Shown here in pieces: positions 43,852-56,449 of a DNA stretch of 64,000 bases. How positions within the stretch are numbered: the stretch's first letter is position 1; every line of letters starts with the position of its first letter. The translations under genes and the position numbers were made by a program. The stretch is taken from assembly GCF_000226095.1 (NCBI RefSeq), contig NC_016476.1:4154001-4218000 (forward strand), in the 5' to 3' direction. Source of the stretch: Thermothelomyces thermophilus ATCC 42464 (Eukaryota; Ascomycota; Sordariomycetes; Sordariales; Chaetomiaceae). The notes beneath the pieces were generated by a model that saw nothing but the letters and a program-made list of their open reading frames with translations, was not told the origin of the DNA and did no database searches.

Positions 43852-44849
43852 AGACCCGATGAAGCGGCTACGTGGGTGCCTCTCCATTGTGAGATTTTGA
43901 GAGGGAAAAAAAGACAGTCAGAGAGAGAGAGGGAAGGGAGAAGAGGGAGTGGTGGACCTGTGGCTGATTGATGTTGGAGCTCCTGCCGCATCCTCTGGTT
44001 GGGATACGGAGACTCAAGTCAATATTGCTCAAGGACCCAGGGGTCGACCAGGCCATCGATACATCACTCTGATCCATTTTTGGTATCGTTGTTCATGTAC
44101 ATATTTTCAGGACTGTAAACTTCTCTTCGTGCGGCATCCGGGAATGCCAAGTATATTACTACAATCAAATCACCCGTTTGCATCATCAAGACCCAAAGTA
44201 TGGCACGGGTGACCGGTACAGTATCTTTGAACGCATGCATGGTCTGGGCTCCGGAGAGGGAAACGGAAAAAGTTGCATGTGAGACGCCTACCCCCTACCA
44301 CTCATGGCCCCCGGGCCCTTCCCGTGGCGGTACCGATCCTCAACCTCGGCGCGGTACGGAGGGCGGCTGTTCTGCAACTTTATTACTATTGTGTCGCGGA
44401 AGATTGGGGTAGACGGGTCATGGGTCGCGTAGTTTGGGTTCGCTTCGTTTGCAACACTCGGAAACAGGTTATTGAAACGAGCGTCCGGATCATGGGACCA
44501 CCCCTCGCTAACGGCGGCTCTCTGAAGTTATTCTAGCGCTGGAGCGCCATCAATGGTCAAGACCGGCGACGGGATGTACCCGTGCTGGCTGGCCTTGACA
44601 TCGTCTGTCACACAAGTAGGGGTGCTGTTAGATAAAGTGCCAAAACCATAAATGGAAAATCGACAATGAAGAAATAATAAAAAACTAAAGTTCGGGAAGA
44701 GTACCATGAAGATAGATTCTGGGCAATGCTAGCCCGTCTTCCGAGATGAAAACAAACCTGGCACCCCATACGAAGCTGAACAGGTCCAAAAGCTGAGTCG
44801 AGTAATGCCAGTCAGGTAGGCACTGGACAATTTGTTACAATTTAATGAA
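43852..44849. other. intergenic, no gene seen
   Basis: The 3'UTR of the LPMO gene and spacer. A short purine run (GAGAGAGA) lies at 43920. Confidence 0.5.
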
Positions 44850-45041
44850 CTAAGGGTCTTCGGGAGCTCTGGGAACAACCTCCTTACGAATGCCATTGAC
44901 CGCTGTCCACTTGGCTACGTGGTCTCGGACCTGCTTGCAGGGTTCATCAACCCCTCGAACTGGTCTCCCGTGGCTAACGAGGGGAGCTCCGGAGCAAAGC
45001 ATTAGAAAGAAGGCCGCGGCTGTGAAGAGCGTGAAATACAT
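44850..45041 (-). CDS. possible small secreted peptide, 63 aa
   Basis: A single frame with a strong hydrophobic leader (MYFTLFTAAAFFLMLCSGA), then about 44 mostly polar residues with a single Cys. The size and layout fit a small secreted protein, but there is no family match and only one mature Cys. Coding status is uncertain. Confidence 0.4.
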   Translation of the reverse strand: MYFTLFTAAAFFLMLCSGAPLVSHGRPVRGVDEPCKQVRDHVAKWTAVNGIRKEVVPRAPEDP

Positions 45042-46157
45042 GGTTTAATAAAGACCCAGTCGTCCAACTTCGTCCGCACCATGCTGAAATGCCAAAGGAT
45101 CTTGGCCTGGGTCCCAGCAAGATGGAAAATACCCGGGACTTTAAATTACAAACTTTCTCGGGTGCCTTGTTACCCTCTTCATGTACGTTAGCTAACAATC
45201 AAGGAGCCAAGCTGCGTCGTGATTACCTGGCCGCCGAATTTGTCACCCTGGCCAGTGCTGCCATCTTGTTTGTGGGGTTGGAGGATGGGGTTTGAGGGAG
45301 GGCACCACCTAGCTCACAGTCGTGCTCGCAATCCAGGAAACCGTTCTCTGCAACTTAGCATCCATTGTATGGTTCCCCGGAACAGCAACGTGGCGGTGAA
45401 CAAAAATCCAATCCAGAAAATGGCGCGTCTCGTGCTGTTCATAGTCATTGTAGAAAACCAACATTTAACGTTGCACATTGAGAAAAGCGCTGCTCGATCG
45501 CCGCGCGGCGCGTAATTTGTGAACATTTGAGACAACGAGCCTTACCGTTCCGACGAGCACGGACCACCTCAGACTACGTGCAGTGGCAGAATAGGTCTGA
45601 CAATTCCACCTCATCATGTTAGTTATCGTCCCCAATCCTTCCACATTCTAGAATACATACGCCACTCGATAACATTTCAATCCTTGTTGGTTTGTTAGCT
45701 CGTTACTTCGCTTATACAGAAAACCTCTTCAGAGTGCTGACATAAAAGCCAATTCGGAACTCTATTTATAGCCAATCCGAGAGCTTTCGAATACAGCCAA
45801 GTGCCTTGGAGGGGCTTGTACCGTACTAGTACAGAGTATTGTACAGTACGTATATCCATCGCACCTGCAGGAGCCTTGTGTGTCGGTGGGCCGAGTGCCT
45901 GAGCTAACGAACAAACAGGTCCTGAACTGTATGTGATCCGTATAACTAGTAAGCTGACTACACGTTACACAATACACACTGGTGCTGACGGCACCTACCC
46001 CGCTGTTGGCTCGAGGCTCTCTGCCTACCTCCGGCCGCAGGAAATAAATCAGTGGCTCGTGTCAAGAACAGCAATAAGAAAAACAACAATAACGACGGCG
46101 ACGACGGCAACGACGATCACACAGCAATCATAGCACACAGAAAGATAACAAGTCAAG
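45042..46157. other. intergenic, no gene seen
   Basis: No supported frames. The last 120 bp are A-rich and CAA/ACG-rich, a plausible leader of the next gene. Confidence 0.5.
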
Positions 46158-46628
46158 ATGGGCTCGACCACGCTCCTCCGCGGCTTCAAAGTCTCAGTCG
46201 CCGTCCTCGACGCCTTCCTCGCAGCCAACAAGGTTGACGAGACCTACGGCACCCCGCCCTTCTACAAAGATCACCCCGACCGCGACCCCATCTCGAAGCT
46301 CCTCTTTTCCAAGATTGCTCGCTTCGACGAGAACGCGGATAAGAACAAGTTTCGCGTCGTAATCCCCTCCGTCGAGAGCCGAGATATCGCCACCACCGCA
46401 TACGTCACGTACGCATGGGCGAGCGTCGTCGCGCATCGCGAGGTCGACCTAGAGCATGACCTGCCTGCTGAGCTTCCGAAAGGTTTTGAGGAGCTCAGGT
46501 CGGAAATTCTATCTTTTAGCGACAAGGTGGAGGCAAAGGACAGGATTGCAGACGATGGAAAGATAGGGGTGTATCTTGTTGTCACGTACGGGCTTCGCGG
46601 TCATCGTGGTCCGCCAGAGGATCAGTGA
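46158..46628 (+). CDS. unassigned 156-aa protein
   Basis: A single exon from MGSTTLLRGFKVSVAVLDAFLAAN. It has no signal peptide or transmembrane segment, and its helical and acidic regions alternate. The stretches GTPPFYKDHPDRDPISKLLFSKIA and TTAYVTYAWASVVAHREVDL look like a conserved soluble fungal family of unknown function that I recall but cannot name. The third-position GC bias agrees with expressed neighbours. Confidence 0.65.
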   Translation: MGSTTLLRGFKVSVAVLDAFLAANKVDETYGTPPFYKDHPDRDPISKLLFSKIARFDENADKNKFRVVIPSVESRDIATTAYVTYAWASVVAHREVDLEHDLPAELPKGFEELRSEILSFSDKVEAKDRIADDGKIGVYLVVTYGLRGHRGPPEDQ

Positions 46629-47310
46629 GGGGGCGGTTATTGTAGAGGGAATAAGGTGCCTAATTAATGATGGAACTTCCGGTGCAAAGTTTTCCCCCTC
46701 GGTATTGCGATTGGTGTGGTGTCGTCTTTGATGTAGAGGTTATGCAGAGCAAGGGGCAACAGCATCATTATTGAAGTTCATGTCATTAAGAGCGCCTGGT
46801 TTGTTCCTGAATGCTTTGGGGAATAAAGTTCTCTTCTGATGTCGAGCCTCAGTCGCTCGAAACCGTAGCTTTGGAGTTGCGTTGCTGGTAATTATCCGCA
46901 GGAACTTTGACGGCTACTAGGTAGGTAGGTAGGTATGTATGTACATACGTGTTCAACCCCACCCCCCCTTTTTTCTTCCCCCCCCCCCCCCCCTGCCACC
47001 TCCTCTCTCCATATCCTCTCTCTTTCTGTTGCTGGTTTCTCATTTCTTTTCTTAGCGTCCTTCAATGGTGTTTTCACCGCTGAGGAGTGCATGGTCAAGA
47101 TATTAGAGATGAATACGAGTATCACGACAAACAATAAAACATGTGAACTGCGATATCCTTTCTAAGTAAAAGGCATCAAGCATGTTTTCAGCTACCTATG
47201 GGAACCAGCCCCATCCTCCTGACCTAATCATACCCATCAGGTCACTACAGCAAGCTGAGACCTCTTCCTCCCCCTGCTACTAGATCTCATATGTGGTAGT
47301 TTGTGTATAA
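46629..47310. other. intergenic, no gene seen
   Basis: A stretch of TAGG/GTAT tetranucleotides (46919-46945) and a long C run (46978-46993). No supported gene. Confidence 0.5.
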
Positions 47311-47610
47311 CTAACGCCTCGAACCGACATTGATTCGTGCAAAATTGGGCTTGAATGGCTTAATCATGCCAGCCTTCTTGAGACTTTCCAGTAGCTTAGA
47401 GGCATTCACGATCCTGGCGTATAGAGTGGGGTTGGCCTTTTGGAGGTCTTGCCAAGTCTGGATTCCAGGCGGTGGCCGAGCTAAATCACGAAGTAACAGT
47501 CAGCAATGTGCTTTTGCACAGGAATGGAATGACGTACCTAGAGTCTTAGTCTTAGATGCTGCTGGAGCAGCAGGCTGTTGGGCCGTGGTGCGCTTCTTCG
47601 TGGAGAGCAT
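47311..47610 (-). CDS. small two-exon protein, 80 aa, unassigned
   Basis: Exon 47538-47610 and exon 47311-47480 are joined across a 57-nt intron with a textbook GTACGT donor and TTTAG acceptor, in frame. The product begins MLSTKKRTTAQQPAAPAA and continues with GIQTWQDLQKANPTLYARIV and LLESLKKAGMIKPFKPNF before a stop. The second half could form two amphipathic helices, and the protein is strongly basic. There is no signal peptide. No family was recognised. The intron joining two protein-like frames is the main evidence that this is real. Confidence 0.5.
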
Positions 47611-48496
47611 GATGGATCTTATATTCAGCGAAGGGCGATAAAGGTTGTAGAATACTGTATGTGATGACGTTGCAAAGAGCGAGGGTGAAGATTCGATCAC
47701 AAGTTGGTGTTGGTCCCGAAAATATGAGAAAGCAAGTCAGTAGTTCGGTTGGAGTAGGCACGAGTAGCGAGAGTGATTAGAGCCTTAAAGTACTCCGTAT
47801 AAGTAGAGCCCCCAGTGAGGAAGAAGTCATGCAACTCGCCAAGAGTTCGGCCGGCTCTAAGGGCCACCAGGAAACATTAACGAAAGAAAGAAGGAGGATC
47901 GGTGTTCGAAACTTGTCGCCTTACCTCTGTTTCAGGTTCAAGGTTCAACTGGCCTGTGTTGCCATCTATTAATAGTGGTAGTAATACTGATTATCCCCCA
48001 ACCTGGGCTGGCCTCTAGGACAAGACTACGGTGGATGTCCGGCGTGGACGTTTCATACCGGCCCCTTCGAGTTTGCCACATTCGAACACTAAAGGGTGTT
48101 TGTGGGTAACACAAGTGTGATACGAAGCGTGGCAGGCTGTCAGACTCGGCTTACAAGGCTTCGCCGTATGGTCGCCGGTGTGAGGCAAAGTTGCCTCGCC
48201 TCTTTGGTTGTTGTTTTGACAAGAGAAAATCAGAAGCATCTTGACATGCAAAACATGGCTAAAACATGGATAAGCAATTCCTAAAATTAGTAGTACTAGT
48301 CCTTGTGCTGTACGTTGGAACTGTAATTAGTGGACAATGATGGGTATATGAGGGAGTGATATGTTCGGTTCAGTCCTCGTCAGACTCATGAACTCGGCGT
48401 CTATCAACGCAACTGGACTGCTTCTTCATATTCTTTGTTTCTCTGCAGCAAGTAACTCCACATTGTTCTTGACCGCTCGTCTCAAGAGTCTTCAGA
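47611..48496. other. intergenic, no gene seen
   Basis: A spacer upstream of the 246-aa gene. A TACTCCGTA copy lies at 47791-47799. Confidence 0.5.
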
Positions 48497-49237
48497 ATGG
48501 CAGCCAATCACTTCTACGATATCCAAGAGGCAGCCGCTCTCAAGATCAGCAAGATTGCCGACAAGGGCGATAACTACGCATACGAAGACGTGGTCTGGCA
48601 CGCCTGGGAAAAGATTCCGCGCCCGTACTTCCCCGAACGTGGTGCCACGGCAACAGCTCCGCGCTACTCGATCGAACGCGAGGCCTATCGCGGCTCGGCG
48701 CGCGATCCGCCCGAGCACAAGCCCGACGTTATCGTTGTCAGAATCCACAACGTCCAGCAAGCGGCGGGCCAGCGGCCGACTGCCATCGAGCGGGATATTC
48801 TCTGGATCGAGTGTAAGGCACCGACCCATCTGAAACCGCACGGATGGCACAACGTGCTTGGCGAGGCAGTAACGCGGTTGAATGCGGCCCATCCGGATCG
48901 CGAGGTCTTCCTGATCCTAGCCATAGGCATGAAATGGATGCCTTTCATGTGGGATCCGTTCAACCCTTTTCCTAGGGGACAGGGCCTGAAAATGCTCAAG
49001 GATAACGGCCAGCCCTGGGACGACGAGATCGATGGACGCATTCGCCCGGTTAACATGCCGAACCAACGGCACGTCAACGGAAGGATCATCGACACGACCC
49101 GGGCCTTCACCCTCAACTACTGGGATGCGGACGCGAATGGAAACATAATCCACCTTGCTGAGTTGCAACTGCTTGAGGCTCTCTTCAACAATATCCAGGG
49201 CAGGATTTTCAACGGAGCCAACCCAGCCAACTTCTAA
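48497..49237 (+). CDS. 246-aa protein with PD-(D/E)xK nuclease-like motif
   Basis: A single exon from MAANHFYDIQEAAALKIS. The centre reads KPDVIVVRI (P76-D77), then about 25 residues later ILWIECKAP (E105, K107). This is the PD…ExK pattern of the restriction-endonuclease-like fold, with beta strands of hydrophobic residues where that fold requires them. A helix with possible supporting residues follows (NVLGEAVTRLNAAHPDREVFLILAIG), matching the usual helix-strand order after ExK. The N-terminal half is helical and acidic. The family was not recognised by name. If the fold call is right, it may bind or cut nucleic acid, or be a degenerate relative. It lies about 400 bp from the retroelement fossil and has normal GC-rich codon use, so it escaped RIP. 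Confidence 0.65.
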   Translation: MAANHFYDIQEAAALKISKIADKGDNYAYEDVVWHAWEKIPRPYFPERGATATAPRYSIEREAYRGSARDPPEHKPDVIVVRIHNVQQAAGQRPTAIERDILWIECKAPTHLKPHGWHNVLGEAVTRLNAAHPDREVFLILAIGMKWMPFMWDPFNPFPRGQGLKMLKDNGQPWDDEIDGRIRPVNMPNQRHVNGRIIDTTRAFTLNYWDADANGNIIHLAELQLLEALFNNIQGRIFNGANPANF

Positions 49238-49634
49238 GCTTTGCCTGTCCTGCTGCACTTTGGCACGGCGAGGTGGATGAGGAAATACTGGGTATTGATT
49301 ATCTAGGTTCGAGACTGGAAGATAAGGATGCCGTAGACTTAGATTTTGGCTTTAGCTCGAGCTCTGGTAGCTCGCACTAGATTTAAAGACTCTATCTCTC
49401 CCTGTTCTTTCTGAATGTTGATCGACAATCCACCGACACTGATTCAAGTGCGTTGTTTTCAATACTCAAGTCTCTTCCCGTTAGGCGCTCTAAGTAACAT
49501 ACCTCTGTTCCGGCTCGCTCTCGGTAGGTTATTCCGCTGTCTCACCACCCTGCAGAACGGTAAAGGCAAGCAAGATTGCAGATCAAGCAGCGAGCACGCA
49601 AGAGGGTCTGTCCCAGGTTATTCAGAACTAATCC
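49238..49634. other. spacer to the retroelement
   Basis: The 3'UTR of the preceding gene and unassigned sequence. The element's target duplication AATCC occupies 49630-49634. Confidence 0.6.
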
Positions 49635-49887
49635 TATTACAGCATTTGGCTATCTATAGGTCAGATCTGACTAACCTACCAACAGGGATAACAAGCCAGG
49701 GTCAACATGTATTTAGACAGCTTCTCTGAGTGCCTCTGGCACTTAGGACAATCAACGCTTTTATCACCTACTTCTACAGACCGTAACAGTTAATCTAGGA
49801 GTACCACCTATAGCGCAAATACCGCTATAGTATCGTACCTTTATAGCCTTTCTAAGCTATACTAATTATAGCTACCGAGCTATAGCA
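49635..49887 (+). repeat. 5' LTR of the retroelement fossil
   Basis: 253 bp, aligning end to end with the 3' LTR. RIP is mild in the first 140 bp and heavy afterwards. Confidence 0.92.
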
Positions 49888-49889
49888 AG

Positions 49890-49907
49890 TGGTGCCTATT
49901 ACCGGTT
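49890..49907 (+). other. candidate tRNA primer-binding site
   Basis: Two bases after the 5' LTR, TGGTGCCTATTACCGG begins with TGG and continues into a T-loop-like TTCGAA. That is what the complement of a tRNA 3' end with CCA would give. The tRNA cannot be named because the site may be RIP-altered. Confidence 0.5.
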
Positions 49908-52900
49908 CGAATCTGTAATCTTATTACTAATCGTAAGCGTTTAAATACTATAGGAGACTATTTACCTAGGTAAGCGATTATATCCCTCTGCTTAAGTAGA
50001 CGCTTAAATAGTTAGATACGACGGTAATAGTAACTCTATTAAGATCCGATAAACGAGCCCGAATTACGATAAGCACGTTAGACCTACCGCTTTGTCATTA
50101 GAAACGCCTACTAGCGTTAGATTTAAAGGCTTACTCTAACGGAACTTCGAATCCTCGAGTTAGTGGTATCCCTTAAGGAGGCTAATTAGTATTTAGCTTA
50201 TATATAAGACTTTAATAATTACCTGATCGACGAAGATTACCTAAAGTTATAGAATCTTGATAAGTATATATTAAAGGGACTTGTAAACCGCTTTATTAAG
50301 CGCCTTCCCTAGCTTTTAGACTAGGCGCTTATTTTACTATTACTATTAGAAGTAAGAACTATACTAGAAGTATAAGTTTAAGAGGAATCCTAACTTAGGG
50401 GACCTTTAAAGACCTTAAAAATGCTAAGTCCTAATAGCCTAGTTTAATAATTTATTATATTATTAGAAATAGCCTTATAAAGGATAACTTTACCTATTAG
50501 CTTACTAGAGTTACTAGAGATATTAAGGTCTAAGTTAAACCTAATAGGTCTAAGTTAATAAGGTAATTAGGTATTAAGTAGATCTATTGGAATTATCTAA
50601 ACTATAATTATAACTAATATATTAAAGGAGCTTTTAAAAAGGGAAGAACCTTAATAAAGGTCTTTTTAAACCCTTTAGCTAATAGCCTATCTAATAGAAG
50701 GATTATATATACCTTTCTTACTATTAGATTTAACTAAGGAGATAATTATAAGATTACTTTAATAGGCTATAATCGAACTCTTATAGAATATTATAATCAA
50801 ATTAATAGATATTAGTTCCCTTTAGCTATAGCTAGTATATATATTGCTATAACTGGCCGCTAATTAGGTATAGAAGATTACTAATATTAGCTTACTTTAG
50901 CTAGATACTAACCAAAAGATTACTAATAGCTAGCTAATCTTCTATTATAAGAAGATCTATTATTATATAGATATTAACCTTTAGATCGAGCGTATCTATA
51001 ATATAATTAAAGGAAACGTTTCTAAGGAACTCCTCTTATAGAATAACCTATAGGTATTATTCCATAGATTAGCTCCATAGTAATATAAATAGTAACTATT
51101 CCCTATTAAGAAAGAGACTTTTTACTTAAATATAAAGATATAGCTTTAAAGAATTAAAGAATAATTTAATATCTAGTTTAATTAGGTAGGCTAATAGCTA
51201 GTTTAGAAAAGTTATACTAAAGATAACCTTATTATAGGTAAATCTATCTATAAATTCACGATAGACCTTTTCTATGATACCTAAGTCTAGGGAGATAAGA
51301 CAAACTACTAGCTTCTAACTAGACTTTAGTTAGTAATAACCCTAGTACTTTGTAAGCTCTATCCTAAGCTATAGGAAACGAATATACTTAACTAATACCT
51401 CCTTTAGGTCACCGAAAAACAGGAGGTACTCTCTAAAGAGCTTAAGGCCGAAAGAAGGGCACGGAAAGCCGCTACATTTAATATTAAAGATACCTCTAAA
51501 GGACTAAGCGGTAGTAATAGTAATAGTAATAGCGCTTCTAAAGATTAAGCTAACTAGTTACATATTAAGCTAAGATAGGGTAATTAAGGCTAATAGTACT
51601 AGTCCGACCGCTATAGGTAGAGAAAGGAATGGAAATGTAGGTATCTTCTATAAAGAGAGTAATACTAAAGCTATAACTAGGAACCTTACCTAAAAGACTA
51701 TAATAACTAAGGTAAGGGTAACTATTCTTAGGGTACTAGACCCTAGGAGAAGGGCAGATATAGCAAATAGAATCCCTACTTCTAACGATTTCATCGCTAT
51801 AGCTAGAAGTATATTAATAAGGATAGTACCTACTACTATTATAATACCGTAGTAGTATCTAGTAAGGATAAGAGAGCTAAAGTAGAATATAAGGAGCTTA
51901 AAGCTACCGGTTATCTTCTAATTAGTAACTACAAATCTAAGACTAATAGAGATAGTAGCGATAGAGAGGTATACTTCCTTAATATTATCAAGGGAGACTA
52001 TATCTAGGAAGACAGTAATGTCTATAGGCTCTATAGATAGTCATTTATAGGCCAAAGAGCGCTATACCGTCACTTACGCTAGAATTATAGGAAGAAACTA
52101 CGATTACTAGAACTACTAAAGAAGGAAGACCTTCCCTAGATAGAACGGGACTTCGTAGAAGGAACGATTATACTATTAGAACTGCCCGAGGAATAGGAAT
52201 AGGAAACTATACTCCTTTCCTTCGAACCTAGTTAAGTAGTAAAAGCTAACCTAAGTATAGAAATACCCTTCTACTAGCTAAGGAAAACATCTTACCTACG
52301 TATTCCGGTTCGAGCTAACCTAGGGGATCAAACTATAGACATTTATTTCGACATAGACAGTTTAACTAACCTAGTTAACCAGATATAGATTACCTAATAG
52401 GTAAAGAATCCCTAATAGATTAAGGGCAAACCCTATACCTTTAAGGGAGTCAATTTAAAGACTAGGATTAGCAAATAGGTCGAATTTAACTTCTATATCC
52501 TAGGGGAGGCTAAGAACATACTAATCGATAGATATATCTATATTATAGCTAATGTCATTGACGAACTTACTCTAAAAATACTCCTAGGTACTGACTTTAT
52601 AACGGCTTACGGTATTAAGATTAACTTTATTAAGGGTATCTATACCTTTAGATTACTAGCAAATATAAAGGTCTATAGGGACATCGTAAAGAAGAACCTT
52701 AAGCCTATCTCTTAGAAGGTTACCACTATCTAGTACACAGTCATTCCTATATACTCCACCTAGATAGTCGAGACTTACTTTATCCTATTACCTAATACTA
52801 CCCTAGAGGACAAGTGCTTCTACTTTACTACCAGCCGAGACAGAGTCTAGGATGCTATAATTAATCGGCGTATACCCCTAGTAGCTATCGTTAGAAATAA

Positions 52901-55900
52901 TACTAATATCCCTATAGTCATCTAGAAAGGAGATAAGATTAGCTACCTCTTAGAATACCATAGGGAGGACACTACTGCCTAGGTTAATACGAGCGATATA
53001 GAGGATATATAGACTAAGGTCTAGGAAGGAATTACCGAGTAAGAGCTAAAGGAAAAGCTAGAAGAGGCCTAGTAAGCATACTACTAAGAAGACATTAGCG
53101 ACAATAGCTAGGATCTTTAGCCGCTAAACAGAGTTAACTTTTATACCCTATCTTACGGTATTAAGAAACCTAACAACATCCTAGCCATTAAAAGCAAGGA
53201 TAGTATTAGCATTACTAATGTAAATCCTGAGTTCGCGCTTAAGATAAAGGAACTTCTCGATAAATATAACCTTTACTATAATAGGGGAATCGTACTAATG
53301 CTAGAAAACTAAAAGATATGGATTAACCTAGTTAATGGTTAGTAAAAGTAAGTCTATATAGTTAGACTATACCTAATAGGGCTTAAAGATCGTAAGGCTC
53401 TAGATAAGTATTATAACTAGCTCTAGGCATCTAGTAGATTTACTTTTATAGATAAACTAACCTCTATTATATACCTAGCATTTATCGTATAGAGGAAGGT
53501 TATTAAGAAGCTAGGAATAGAAATTAGGAAGAGCCGAAGTATAATTAACCTATAATTACTAAATATAATTATAATTCCAGATGTTTACCCCTTACCTAAC
53601 TAGGATAACATTATAGCCGCTATAATTAGTAATAAGTTCTTTATAGCCCTAGATATCTTAGGATTCTTTTACTAGTTACTAATCGCTAAAGAGCATAATG
53701 ACTATATAGTAGTTATAAGCCACTACGGCCTAGAGAAATCTAATATAGTACTTATAGGTTTCAAAAACGTACCTATATTTATATAACGCTATATAGATAG
53801 ACTTTTCCTTAAACACTACCATTTCATCAGGGTATATATCAACGATATTATTATCTTTAGCAAAACAGAAGAGGAATACCTAGAATACCTATATACTATT
53901 TACAAAATCCTTAACAAGGCCTATATCTATATTAGCACTACCAAATCCTTTATAGGATACCTAGCTATAAGACTCCTTAGGTATATCATAAATGGCAAAG
54001 GCATTACTAAAACTAACGACTATATTGCTACCTTTAAAAAGCTAAAGTTCCTAGACACCCTCGATAGCTTAGAGCACTACCTCGAGATAGCTAGATAGCT
54101 TAAGAAAGGCATTCTATAGTTTAACGCTAAAGTAAGGCCACTCTAAGCCCGGAAGACGGCACTAATAGTAGCAGCCTGGAAGGAAGGAAAATTAAACCCT
54201 AGGAAAGCTAAACGTACCCGGAAAGTAGTCATATCTACCGTCAAATTCACCCTAACTAAGGAGGAACTCGAATCTTTCTAACTACTATAGGAACACTTAT
54301 ATAACTAGGAGTTTCTCTATCACTACTGCCTAGAAAAGCTACTATTTCTAAAGTTAGATGCCTACCGTAATAGCTATAGCGTTATTACCTTCTAACTTAA
54401 GGGCGACTAGGATAGAGAGAAAATTCCTAGTAGGGACATTCCTATAAGCGAGGTATAGCCTATCCTATTTATATTACAAGCGACTATTAACGTGGAAAAA
54501 TGCCATGGATCTACCAAGGTAGAGATTACTATACTTGTCTAGGTAATTAGGAAGCTTAGAAGGATAATCTAATTAAATAGGCATTTAGTCAATATCCTTA
54601 TTAATTATACCCCTACAAAAGGGATTATAAAGTATACGTCCTTAATTACGATAGATCTAGCTAAGGCTAACCTTAAGCTAGCTAACGCTACCAATTACCT
54701 ATCTAGGTTTAACCTTAATATTTTCTATATCCTAGGAACCTTAAATATCATACCTAACATACTATTAAGACTACCTATATAGGAATAGAAGGATCTAAAG
54801 GTCAAGGATAGTCCGGCTAACGAACTTAGAGATATCTAGAGCGAGTACTAGGATAAGGGTATCTTTATAGCAGACATAACTATTATAGAACTAGTGCTTA
54901 ATGACAAGTTTAGAGCTAAGATCATTGCTAGCTATCCTAAGGACTATAAGTATAGACCTATCTACTATATACTCTATGAAAGCAAGGAGGACCTAGTTAG
55001 AAATGACTAGAATAGGGTTAGGAAACGTAGACAGCCAAAATTATCTATAGGACTTTTCGAATTGACAAACAGGCTACTTTTCTATATTAACTTTAATAGT
55101 ACTAGGAGACTTTACCTACCGGAAAGCTCTATTAACCTAATCCTTCAAATCGTTTATAATAATATATACTATTTTAGTAAAAATGAGATAATTAATAAGC
55201 TTATAGCCATCTATTTCTATAAGAAGGCTTAGAAAATTTCAAAGTTCGTATAGCACTATAAGGTATACTAGGTAAACTTGACTAACTAGAACCTACCACT
55301 AGGAGAACTCTAGCTAATTCGGACCTAGCCGATACTATACTATATAGTAGCTATAGACTTCATTACTAACTTGCTACTAGCACCGACTATTAAGACCCTT
55401 TAGTCACTCGAAGGCTACGCCCTAGCAGATACGCTCTATACTATAATATACAAGTTTAGTAAGAAGAAGCTACTAGTGGTAGGCCGCCAGACATATATGG
55501 CCAAGGAATAGGCAACCGTTCTTCTAAGGACCTAGATGTTTACTAACTAGGGTATACCTACCTAGATCATTAGCGATCGTGACCCTAAGTTCACATCCGA
55601 CCTATAGAAGGAAATATTCTTACTACTAAGAACCAAGCTACTATTTTCTATAGCCTACCACCTATAGACCGATGGCTAGTCCGAACGAATAAACTAGACG
55701 GTAGAAATTATACTTAGAATGAACTTTACGGCCAATTCTAACCGCTTATAGGTCGAAATCCTTCCTGCTCTATAGCACTACCTTAATAACACCCTAGTTA
55801 CTAGTATTAGAAGGTTACCGAATGAGCTAATATATAGGTTTAAGCTATACTTAGTCCTAGATATCCTTAGTAAGAGGACTGCTAAATCTAGCGGATAAGA

Positions 55901-56449
55901 AGCTTTGGAAATCCTATGTAAGTAATACTAGGCCAAAGCTAGCAAAATAATTAACCGAGCCGTAGCCATAGCCAAGTTATAGTATGACTAGAGATATATA
56001 CCTACTAAATTCGAGGTTAGAGACACTATCTAGCTATATCTATACAAAGGCTACTACCTACCTAGCAAACCTAATAGGAAGTAGTTAGCCTAGAGGGTGA
56101 GACCATTTAAGATTAAATAGAGGATAGGAAAATTGGCATACAAGTTAGATTTTCCTAAATCCTAGAAAGTCTACCTAGTTATATCCATTACCTAGCTTTA
56201 CTACGTTAAACAAGGTCCCGATCCGTTTAAAAGGACCGCTCCTCTACTATAGCCAATTCTAGTTAACAGCAAGGAATACTAGAAGATTAAGAAGATCGTT
56301 AACCATCAGGTACGTAGAAAGAAGCGCCCGAAGGTAGAATACCTTGTCCGTTGGCTTAGATTCGACGTAAAGGACGACTAGTAGCTTCCAAAAAGCGAAC
56401 TCGAAGCTATAGCTAGTAAACTAATCTAGGAATATAAGAATTACCGTCA

